A stretch of 64,000 nucleotides of DNA. Source: Burkholderia puraquae (GTDB lineage: Bacteria > Pseudomonadota > Gammaproteobacteria > Burkholderiales > Burkholderiaceae). The notes beneath the pieces were generated by a model, which was not told the origin of the DNA, did not search any database, and worked only from the letters and a program-made list of their open reading frames with translations. The translations under genes were made by a program, and so were the position numbers. This document shows, one piece after another, positions 57,191 to 64,000 of this stretch; position 1 is the first letter of the stretch; the number at the start of each line of letters is the position of its first letter. The DNA lies in contig NZ_NBYX01000003.1 in assembly GCF_002099195.1 (NCBI RefSeq), positions 124,001-188,000 on the forward strand, read 5' to 3'.

Positions 57191-59158
57191 TCACCCCGCG
57201 CGCTGCGCCTCCAGCCACGCCTGGAACATCAGCACCGTCCACAGCTGGTGCTGCCAGTTCATCCGGCCGGCCTGGTGCTGCCGCCACAGGCGCTCGACCG
57301 CCACCGGGTCGAAGAAGCCCTCTTCGCGCAGCCGCGACGGCCGCAGCAGTGCCTCGGCCCAGTCGCGCAGCGCGCCGCGCAGCCAGTGATCGATGGGCGC
57401 GCAGAAGCCCTGTTTCGGCCGGTCGATCAGCGCGGACGGCACGTACCGGTCGAGCAGCCGGCGCAGCAGCGCCTTCGACTGCCCTTCCGGCAAGCGCAGC
57501 GCCGTCGGCACGCGCCACGCGAATTCGACGACGTGATGGTCGAGGAACGGCATGCGCGTTTCGAGGCTCACGGCCATCGCCGCGCGATCGACCTTCGCGA
57601 GGATGTCGGTCGGCAGGTAGGTGAGCGTATCGATCGCCATCGCCTGCTCGGCGAAGCTCAGGTGCTCGGGCCAAGCGGACACCGTGTCGAGCGGCGTCGG
57701 CGGCTCGTGCCCCGACAGCGCGATGCGTTCCGGATGATGCACCGACGACATCAGCAGCCGGTACAGCCCGATGCGGCTCTCGGCCGTCATCACGTGGCCG
57801 AGCTTGTGCAGGCGGTCGCCGATGCGCGTCGCCGATTCGCGCGCCTCCACGCTGCCCCACGCACCCTGCGCGACGGCCGCGAGCTGGTCGGCGTGATCGG
57901 GCCGCAACGCATGCAGCGCGGCGGCGATCCGCGCGCGCACCGCCGCCGGCACACGATGCAGCTTGCGCCACAGGCGCGGCGTCAGGAAGTAGCGGGTGTA
58001 GCCGCCGAACAGCTCGTCGCCGCCGTCGCCGGACAGGCTCACCTTCACGTGCCGGCGCGTCAGTTCCGACACGAGGAAAGTCGGAATCTGCGATGCATCG
58101 GAGAACGGCTCGTCATAGATCGACGGCAGCTTCGGCACGACGTCGAGCGCATGGTCGGCCGTCACGTAGAGTTCGGTATGGCGCGTGCCGAGATGGCGCG
58201 CGACTGCCTTCGCGTAACCGGCTTCGTCGTAGCCGGCTTCATGGAAGCCGATCGTAAACGTGTCGACCGGCGTCGCCGATTGCGCCTGCATCAGCGCGAC
58301 GATCGCCGACGAATCGACGCCGCCCGACAGGAATGCGCCGAGCGGCACGTCCGCTTCCATCTGCCGCGCAACGGCCTGGCGCAGGATCGTGTCGAGCTGG
58401 CCGACGGCCTCGTCGGCGCTGCCCTCGAACGGTTGCGCGCGGCCATCCTCGATGGCCTGTTCGAGCGTCCAGTACGCGCGTATGCGCGGCGTATCGCGCG
58501 CATGCTCGAACTGGATGAAGGTGCCCGGCGGCAGCTTGTGGATGCCGCGATAGATCGTGTACGGCGCGGGCACGCTCGACTGGCGCAGGTACAGGCACAG
58601 CGCATCGCGGTCGACGCTGCCGTCGAAGCCCGGATAGCCGCGCAGCGCCTTGAGCTCGGACGCAAATACCAGCGCGTCGCCGATCCGGCCGTAATAGAGC
58701 GGCTTCTCGCCGATCCGGTCACGCGCGAGCGTCAGCACCCGCGACGCGCGGTTCCACAGCGCGAACGCGAACATGCCGGTCGCGCGCCGCAGCGTCGCTT
58801 CGACTCCCCACGCGACGATCGCCGCGATCAGCACCTCGCTGTCGGAGTGGCCACGCCACGCCGGTGCGCGACCCGCGCGCTCGAGCTCCGCGCGCAGTTC
58901 GCGATGGTTGTAGATTTCGCCGTTGAAGACCATGACGTAGCGGCCGCACGCGGATGCCATCGGCTGTCGGCCGTGCACCGACAGGTCGACGATCGCGAGC
59001 CGCCGGTGGCCGAGCGCGATGCCGGCTTCCGGGTCGACCCAGATCCCCTGCCCGTCCGGCCCGCGATGCGCGAGGCTTGCCGTCATGCGCGCGAGCGTGC
59101 CGCGCGCTGTCTCCTCATCGAAGGCGACGCTATTCAGAAAGCCGTCGATTCCGCACAT
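57191..59158 (-). CDS. asnB: Asparagine synthase, glutamine-hydrolysing
   Basis: A 655-aa amidotransferase converting aspartate, glutamine and ATP to asparagine. The N-terminal glutaminase has the obligatory Cys2 (MCGIDGF) and VMVFNGEIYNHRELR; the synthetase half has the PPi loop AFLSGGVDSSAIVALMQ. Full length, cytosolic. Proteins of this length often belong to the AsnB/WbpS-like group that amidates sugars or peptides in polysaccharide clusters, so a modifying role is possible. It is convergent with the giant gene and follows sctU in the same direction after 267 bp, so co-transcription with the T3SS genes is possible. Confidence 0.9.
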   Translation of the reverse strand: MCGIDGFLNSVAFDEETARGTLARMTASLAHRGPDGQGIWVDPEAGIALGHRRLAIVDLSVHGRQPMASACGRYVMVFNGEIYNHRELRAELERAGRAPAWRGHSDSEVLIAAIVAWGVEATLRRATGMFAFALWNRASRVLTLARDRIGEKPLYYGRIGDALVFASELKALRGYPGFDGSVDRDALCLYLRQSSVPAPYTIYRGIHKLPPGTFIQFEHARDTPRIRAYWTLEQAIEDGRAQPFEGSADEAVGQLDTILRQAVARQMEADVPLGAFLSGGVDSSAIVALMQAQSATPVDTFTIGFHEAGYDEAGYAKAVARHLGTRHTELYVTADHALDVVPKLPSIYDEPFSDASQIPTFLVSELTRRHVKVSLSGDGGDELFGGYTRYFLTPRLWRKLHRVPAAVRARIAAALHALRPDHADQLAAVAQGAWGSVEARESATRIGDRLHKLGHVMTAESRIGLYRLLMSSVHHPERIALSGHEPPTPLDTVSAWPEHLSFAEQAMAIDTLTYLPTDILAKVDRAAMAVSLETRMPFLDHHVVEFAWRVPTALRLPEGQSKALLRRLLDRYVPSALIDRPKQGFCAPIDHWLRGALRDWAEALLRPSRLREEGFFDPVAVERLWRQHQAGRMNWQHQLWTVLMFQAWLEAQRAG

Positions 59159-59425
59159 TTGATTTGTCCGCCCCTGTTGACCAGTTCCGTCACGCGCGGC
59201 GCAACCTCGCGGCCCGCCGTCCGGCGTGACGGTCGAGCCATATTACGAAGAAATAAATCAGCAATAATTCACAGGTGAACTTCCACGCATGCAAGAAAAA
59301 AATATCGTCAAGCGCCACACGCGCATGACCGCGTCAAGGGGCCATATCGGATGGGCATGGATGGCCGCTCCCGTACGTGCAATGGAAAAAGGGGCGGCAT
59401 GCCGAAGCGGCTGCCGTCGCGCGCC

Positions 59426-60457
59426 TCAGCCCGCGCCGGTCGCCCATTTCAGCAACTGCGCAACCTCGCGGAAATGCTGCGGCTGGATCGTGCCGTTCTC
59501 GGGCGTCGTCTCGTACAGCGCCTGCGCGAGCCCGACGTTCGCGAGCGTCGGGCGCAGCGCATCGCGCGCGGCACGCACGATCCGCTCGGCCGCGTCGCCC
59601 TCGCCGCGCGCGAGCACCCACGGCAGCGTGCCGATCCCGCCGTAATAGAGTGCGACCGCGACGCGCGGCGAATAGACGACCACCGATGCATAGCCGATCC
59701 GGTCGGACAGCGACGCGAACTGCGCTTCGCGCGCGAGCTGCCGGCGCTTCGATTCGATGTGCGGATCGCCTTCGTCTTCCTTGTGCTCGCGCCGCACTTC
59801 GTCGATCGACATTTTCATCTTCTGGTTGAATTCGTGCCGCTGGTGCACGATGTCGATCAGTGCCATCACGATGTAGATCAGCGCGGCCCAGCCGAACAAC
59901 AGCATCAGCAGCTTCACGATCAGCGCGAGGATCGAGATCGGCCGCGTGAAGCCCGACTGCACGGACGGGTCGAGCGACTCGACGATCAGCCAGCCGAGCG
60001 TCGCGACGAGCAGCACCGTCTTGAGCAGCATCTTCGCGAGATTGACGAGGTTGCGCAGCGACCACAGGTTCTTCATCCCCTCGGCCGGGTTGAGCCGCGA
60101 CAGCTGCGGCACGAGGCGGCTCCACGCCATCACGCCGCCGACCTGCACGAAGCCCGCGAGCAGGCCCGCCAGCAGCCCGGCCGCGGCGATCTGCGCGGAC
60201 AGCGTCGCCCAGTCGCGCGCGGCGCCGTCGATCAGCACCGCGATCCGCGCGGACGGGTCGGCCGCGCCGACCGCATCGAACACGAGCCGGAACAGCGCCT
60301 GCAGCCGCGCGAACAGCGCGCCGATGCCCACCGCGAGCGCGACGCACACGCCGACGAAGAACGCCGACGAAATCGTCTCCGCGCTCTTCGGCACATCGCC
60401 TTTCTCGCGGGCCTCGCGCAAGCGCTTCGCGGTCGGTTTCTGGTCCTTTTCGGCCAT
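59426..60457 (-). CDS. sctU: T3SS substrate-switch protein SctU, lacking NPTH
   Basis: A 343-aa inner-membrane protein: four hydrophobic helices in the N-terminal half, then a cytoplasmic domain. The N-terminus (EKDQKPTAKRLREAREKGDVPKS) and linker (MSIDEVRREHKEDEGDPHIESKRRQLARE) are canonical. In nearly all SctU/FlhB proteins the cytoplasmic domain cuts itself at NPTH; the corresponding stretch here is ASVVVYSPRVAVALYYGG, with YSPR in place of NPTH. The gene starts 16 nt after the sctT stop. It is the last sct gene visible on this strand. Confidence 0.95.
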   Translation of the reverse strand: MAEKDQKPTAKRLREAREKGDVPKSAETISSAFFVGVCVALAVGIGALFARLQALFRLVFDAVGAADPSARIAVLIDGAARDWATLSAQIAAAGLLAGLLAGFVQVGGVMAWSRLVPQLSRLNPAEGMKNLWSLRNLVNLAKMLLKTVLLVATLGWLIVESLDPSVQSGFTRPISILALIVKLLMLLFGWAALIYIVMALIDIVHQRHEFNQKMKMSIDEVRREHKEDEGDPHIESKRRQLAREAQFASLSDRIGYASVVVYSPRVAVALYYGGIGTLPWVLARGEGDAAERIVRAARDALRPTLANVGLAQALYETTPENGTIQPQHFREVAQLLKWATGAG

Positions 60458-60473
60458 CTCGGCTCCGTCGCGC

Positions 60474-61283
60474 TCACGCGCCGCCGTGCGCGGCGAACAG
60501 CGCGCGCAGCAGCGCCATCAGCCCGCTGTCGGGGCTCAGCAGCGCATGCAGCGACGCATATACCACCGGCAGGAACAGCACCATCATCAGCAGCGCGAGC
60601 GCGCTCTTCAGCGGCTGCGAGAACACGAAGATGTTGAGCTGCGGCACCGCGCGCCCGACGAGGCCGATGCCGAGCTCGACGAGCACCAGCACGATCGTCA
60701 CCGGCGCGGCGAGCTTCACCATCCATTCGAAGATCGTGTCGGTCTGGCGCACGACGAAGGTCTGCAGCATCGATGAAAAATCGGGGCCGAGCGAGCCGAT
60801 CGGCCACCATGCGTACGACTGCGCGAACAGCTGCACGAGCACCTGCAGCCCGCCCGCCGTGACGAACAGCGCGATCGCGACGAAATTGAGGAATCCCGAC
60901 GTCGGGCCGCCCTCGTGCCCGCCCATCGGATCGAAGAACGCAGCGCTGCCGCTGCCGGTCTGGAAGTCGATCAGGTAGCCGACGCCCTGGATCGCGAACA
61001 GCACCGCGCTGAACGCACCCGCGAGCAGCATGCCGACCATCGCCTCCTTCGCGACGAGCAGGCACCACATCAGGAACGGCAGCGCAGCCACCTGCGCGGC
61101 GTCGATCGCCGGCGCGACGAACGCGGCGATCACGACCGCGATGCCGTTGCGCACGAGGCCCGTGACGATCTGCTCGTTGAATACCGGCACGACGAACATG
61201 ATCGGCAACAGGCGCGGCATCACGTAGAGCAGCGGCCGCAGCATGCCCGCGACGTCGTTGAAGCCCGCGGCCGGGTCTAGCAT
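60474..61283 (-). CDS. sctT: T3SS export gate protein SctT
   Basis: A 269-aa polytopic inner-membrane protein of the export gate. Recognisable family stretches include RLLPIMFVVPVFNEQIVTG, LVAKEAMVGMLLAGAF, GYLIDFQTGSGSAAFFDPMGG and FVFSQPLKSALALLMMVLFL. ATG 61283 overlaps the sctO gene end by 7 nt; the long upstream extension of the frame to 61514 is sctO read out of frame. It works with SctR and SctS to form the translocation pore. Confidence 0.94.
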   Translation of the reverse strand: MLDPAAGFNDVAGMLRPLLYVMPRLLPIMFVVPVFNEQIVTGLVRNGIAVVIAAFVAPAIDAAQVAALPFLMWCLLVAKEAMVGMLLAGAFSAVLFAIQGVGYLIDFQTGSGSAAFFDPMGGHEGGPTSGFLNFVAIALFVTAGGLQVLVQLFAQSYAWWPIGSLGPDFSSMLQTFVVRQTDTIFEWMVKLAAPVTIVLVLVELGIGLVGRAVPQLNIFVFSQPLKSALALLMMVLFLPVVYASLHALLSPDSGLMALLRALFAAHGGA

Positions 61284-62005
61284 CGGCGCTCCGCGACGGC
61301 GGGCGATGCGATGTCGTGGGGATCGCGGGGATCGTGGGCGTTGCGGGTATCGTCGCCATCGGCGGCGGAGGCAGCCGCGTTGTCCGCGTTGTCCGGATCT
61401 GCCGCACCGGCTTGCGCATCGGCCGGCGGCGCGGTCATCTCCGCATCGAATGCCGCGGCCGCTTCGGGCGGCGCCGCCCCGTGGCCGGAAGTGCCGTCGG
61501 CCGCGGCCGCCCATGCGCCGGCCGTCGCGAAGCGTCGCACCGCGTAGCCGTCCGCGACTTCGTCGGCATCGCGCTCGACCCGCGCGGCACGCGCGTGCAG
61601 TGCCTTCTCGCCGGCCTTCCCGAGCTTGTCCTCGGCGGCCTGCGCCTTGCGCGCGGCGCGCTGCAGGTCGGCCAGCGTCGCCTCATGGCCGCGATGCACG
61701 TGCGCGGCCTCGCTCACCGACGCGTTCGCGGTGCCGATATGCCGGTCGAACGTGCGCGTGTCGGCCGCCGCGTTCTGCAGCGCGCGCGCCTCGCGCACGT
61801 CGCCGGCGAGCCGCGTCTGGATCGCCGCCTTCGCGGCGACCTGCTGCGCAAGCTGCGCGTGCGCGGCATCGAGCGCGCGGCGGCTCTGCGCGGCGATGCC
61901 CTGCTGGCGCGCGGCCGCGACGCGTGCGATCTGGCTGCGCATCTCGCGCACGCGCTTCAGGCGCGCGAGCGTCGCGAGCACGATGCGGTCGTCGGCTTCA
62001 GACAT
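61277..62005 (-). CDS. sctO: T3SS ATPase stalk protein SctO (YscO/HrpB7 type)
   Basis: A 242-aa protein whose first 150 residues form an almost continuous charged, Ala-rich coiled coil (LKRVREMRSQIARVAAARQQGIAAQ...), expected of the stalk linking the ATPase to the export gate. The C-terminal 80 residues are acidic and disordered, longer than in most SctO, and may contain fused SctP-like material; that is a guess. Position between sctN and sctT supports the call, with an 8-nt overlap upstream and a 7-nt overlap downstream. Confidence 0.85.
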   Translation of the reverse strand: MSEADDRIVLATLARLKRVREMRSQIARVAAARQQGIAAQSRRALDAAHAQLAQQVAAKAAIQTRLAGDVREARALQNAAADTRTFDRHIGTANASVSEAAHVHRGHEATLADLQRAARKAQAAEDKLGKAGEKALHARAARVERDADEVADGYAVRRFATAGAWAAAADGTSGHGAAPPEAAAAFDAEMTAPPADAQAGAADPDNADNAAASAADGDDTRNAHDPRDPHDIASPAVAERRC

Positions 62006-63374
62006 GATCGTTCGCCAGCTTCGTCAGTTTCGCGAGCAGCGTGTCGAAGCGCACGTCCTCGTCCGACGCCTGCGCGCAGAACGCGCCGATCGCGTCGCGC
62101 GCGCGCAGCGCGAGATCGCCGAGCCGGTCGCTGCCTTCGCGATATTCGCCGATCTGCACGAGCAGCTCGATCTCCTGGTACTTCGCGATCAGCTCGCGCA
62201 CGCGCGCGGCCGCATGCTGGTGCGCGCGGCTCGCGACGAGCGGCATCACGCGCGACAGGCTCGCGAGCACGTCGATCGCCGGATAGCGGTTCGCGAGCGC
62301 GATCTTGCGCGACAGCACGATATGGCCGTCGAGGATCGAGCGCACTTCCTCGGCGATCGGGTCCGATTCCTCGTCGCCTTCGACGAGCACCGTGTAGAGC
62401 GCGGTGATCGATCCGCGCGCGCCCTGCCCCGCGCGCTCGAGCAGCCGCGGCAGCACCGCGAACGTCGACGGCGGGAAGCTGCGCCGCGTCGGCGGCTCGC
62501 CGCTCGCGAGGCCGACCTCGCGCTGCGCGCGCGCGAAGCGCGTCAGCGAATCGACCAGCAGCAGCACGCGCTTGCCCGCATCGCGGAAGTGCTCGGCAAT
62601 CGCGGTGGCGACCAGCGCGGATTTCACGCGCTCCATCGCCGGGCGATCGGACGTCGACACGACGACGATCGAGCGCGCGCGCACCTCCGGCGACAGGCTG
62701 TGCTCGATGAATTCACGCACCTCGCGGCCGCGTTCGCCAACGAGCGCGATCACGTTCACGTCGGCCTGCGCACCGCGCGCGATCATGCCGAGCAGCGTGC
62801 TCTTGCCGACGCCGGACGGCGCGAAGATGCCGACGCGCTGCCCGATGCCGAGCGTCATCAGGCCGTCGATCACGCGCACGCCGGTCGGAAACGGCGTGTC
62901 GATCATCTTGCGCGCGAGCGGATTCGGCGGGTCCTGCTGCGTCGACACCCACGCGGCGCCCGTCACCGGCCCGCGATCGTCGAGCGGCCGGCCGAGCCCG
63001 TCGAGCACGCGGCCGAACAGCCCTTCTCCCACCGGAAACACATGCTCGCGCCCCGACGGCACGACGGTCGTCTCGGGCGACAGGCCCGCCACGTCGCCGA
63101 GCGGCGTGAGCAGCGTCGTCTGCCGCGAGAAGCCGACCACTTCGGCGAGCAGCGTCGGCTGGTTCGGCGTGCGCAGCTCGCAGATTTCCCCGAGCCGCGC
63201 GCGGATGCCCGTCGCATTCAGGATCTGCCCGACCGCGTGATTGACGCGGCCCTGCACCGACACCGGCGAGAAGAACGCGAGCCCCGCGTCGAGTTCGCCG
63301 ACGAGGCGGCCGCGATCGAACGGCGCGCCATCGTCGTCGCCGAACGGCTGCGGATCGTCGAGCGGCGCGTTCAT
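61998..63374 (-). CDS. sctN: T3SS ATPase SctN
   Basis: A 458-aa hexameric ATPase that unfolds and feeds substrates. Walker A is GIFAPSGVGKSTLLGMIARG; the F1-beta-like motifs ALVGERGREVREFIEH, LLLVDSLTRFARAQREVGLASGEPP and the catalytic region SITALYTVLVEGDEESDPIAEE are all intact. ATG 63374 overlaps the sctL stop by 4 nt (ATGA). Complete length and motifs indicate a functional motor for this secretion system rather than a flagellar FliI: the neighbours are all sct genes. Confidence 0.96.
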   Translation of the reverse strand: MNAPLDDPQPFGDDDGAPFDRGRLVGELDAGLAFFSPVSVQGRVNHAVGQILNATGIRARLGEICELRTPNQPTLLAEVVGFSRQTTLLTPLGDVAGLSPETTVVPSGREHVFPVGEGLFGRVLDGLGRPLDDRGPVTGAAWVSTQQDPPNPLARKMIDTPFPTGVRVIDGLMTLGIGQRVGIFAPSGVGKSTLLGMIARGAQADVNVIALVGERGREVREFIEHSLSPEVRARSIVVVSTSDRPAMERVKSALVATAIAEHFRDAGKRVLLLVDSLTRFARAQREVGLASGEPPTRRSFPPSTFAVLPRLLERAGQGARGSITALYTVLVEGDEESDPIAEEVRSILDGHIVLSRKIALANRYPAIDVLASLSRVMPLVASRAHQHAAARVRELIAKYQEIELLVQIGEYREGSDRLGDLALRARDAIGAFCAQASDEDVRFDTLLAKLTKLANDHV

Positions 63375-64000
63375 CGCGCGGCACCCTTCAGCGCATCGCG
63401 GCGGATCGCCTGGCGCAGCGCGTCGATCTGCAGGTCGAGGCTCGCGTCGATACGCCCGGACGGCGTCTCGACCGTGCACGCATGGCGTTCCAGCTGCGCG
63501 TCCTCGACGATGCGGATCTTCTGCCGGTTCGACTGTCCGGCGAATGCGCCGTCGAGCGCGTCGCGCATTTCGTCCGTGCGGCCGGGCGCGATACGCACGA
63601 TCAGGAACGCCTCGTCGCGCACGAGCGGCGCGATCCGCGCGAGCGCGGCTTCGTACAGCGTGCGCGTGCTCATCTCGCCGACGATCGCGCGCACGGCCTT
63701 CACGACGATGTCGGCCATCGCATCCTTCATCGTCTCCATCGTGCGCGCGGCGGCCAGCGCCTGCGTGTATGCCTGCGCGGCCTGCTCGCGCTGCGCGCGG
63801 CGCATCCCTTCGTCGTAGCCGGCCGCCTGGCGCTTGTCGAATTCGCGCTGCGCGTCGGCGACGATGCGCGCAGCCTCGTCGCGCGCGGTGGCGATCACCG
63901 CGGACGCGTCGAGCAGCGCAGCGTATTCGCGCTCCTTGAGCACCTTGCGCTCCGACAGGAGTTGCAGGTTGTCGCTCGTGATCAGAAAAGCCAGTCCCAT
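63371..64000 (-). CDS. sctL: T3SS ATPase regulator SctL
   Basis: A 209-aa cytoplasmic protein that binds SctN and the sorting platform. The N-terminus MGLAFLITSDNLQLLSERKVLKEREYAALLDAS, read in parts, is typical of HrpE/YscL; a central Ala/Glu/Arg coiled coil (ARDEAARIVADAQREFDKRQA) and a C-terminal domain follow. The ATG is the last three bases of the window, so the product looks complete, although an upstream in-frame start cannot be excluded. It heads the visible part of an operon that continues beyond the window. Confidence 0.88.
   Translation of the reverse strand: MGLAFLITSDNLQLLSERKVLKEREYAALLDASAVIATARDEAARIVADAQREFDKRQAAGYDEGMRRAQREQAAQAYTQALAAARTMETMKDAMADIVVKAVRAIVGEMSTRTLYEAALARIAPLVRDEAFLIVRIAPGRTDEMRDALDGAFAGQSNRQKIRIVEDAQLERHACTVETPSGRIDASLDLQIDALRQAIRRDALKGAAR

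Noticed and set aside
51226..57624. Second long plus-strand frame through the giant gene
   Set aside because: Arg/Pro-rich translation without domains; it is the +1 shadow of the giant gene and even crosses into asnB antisense.

Overview
The window is GC-rich (roughly two thirds G+C) and reads as Burkholderia, most likely the Burkholderia cepacia complex and a secondary replicon. The grounds are codon use, a PiuA/PiuC iron cassette, a carbohydrate ABC operon, a T6SS lipase island, exopolysaccharide remnants and a type III secretion (T3SS) locus with sct genes in two opposed blocks. Assignments come from reading motifs; no database search was run.

Layout. 0.1-2.3 kb: an aspartate carbamoyltransferase with an added N-terminal HTH segment, then a FitAB-type toxin-antitoxin pair. 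2.5-6.3 kb: an iron cassette (TonB receptor, Sel1-repeat protein, Fe(II) dioxygenase) behind a Fur-like site. 6.5-8.3 kb: a D-Ala-D-Ala dipeptidase, a MocA-like nucleotidyltransferase and a small Pro-rich ORF. 8.3-17.6 kb (minus): a sugar-alcohol operon (binding protein, ATPase, permease, Zn dehydrogenase, FGGY kinase, L-xylulose-reductase-like SDR) with an AraC regulator and a ketopantoate reductase. 18.0-23.9 kb (minus, lower GC): a T6SS lipase island, Tle3-like effector plus DUF2875/Tla3-like partner, behind a vgrG that has been deleted and partly inverted. 24-29.3 kb: a chemoreceptor, a LuxR-type response regulator, two conserved hypotheticals and a VpsR-like sigma-54 activator. 29.4-33.3 kb (minus): five exported proteins, most of low complexity, of unknown role. 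33.3-35.3 kb: a long AT-rich non-coding stretch. 35.3-37.5 kb: exopolysaccharide remnants (intact UDP-glucuronate decarboxylase, then a 5' ugd fragment fused to a frameshifted GH26-like hydrolase). 37.6-41.4 kb: an AraC regulator divergent from a two-subunit molybdenum hydroxylase.

41.8-64.0 kb is the T3SS locus. Plus strand: a stand-alone winged-helix regulator, sctQ, sctR, a lytic transglycosylase, and an 11.7-kb gene for a 3,910-residue protein. Minus strand: sctL, sctN, sctO, sctT, sctU and, after a gap, an asparagine synthase. The sctQ operon and the giant gene share a promoter layout: CGTAG-N36-CTACG-N28-GTCCCTACA, identical spacing in both.

The giant protein is the best candidate for an undescribed system. 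It carries two copies of a HExxH-x26-E metallopeptidase-like module, a kinase-like glycine loop, a possible barrel domain, several hydrophobic segments and a C-terminal LysM, and it is apparently co-regulated with the export apparatus. The SctU homologue lacks the otherwise near-universal NPTH autocleavage motif (YSPR instead), so this T3SS may switch substrates unusually or not at all.
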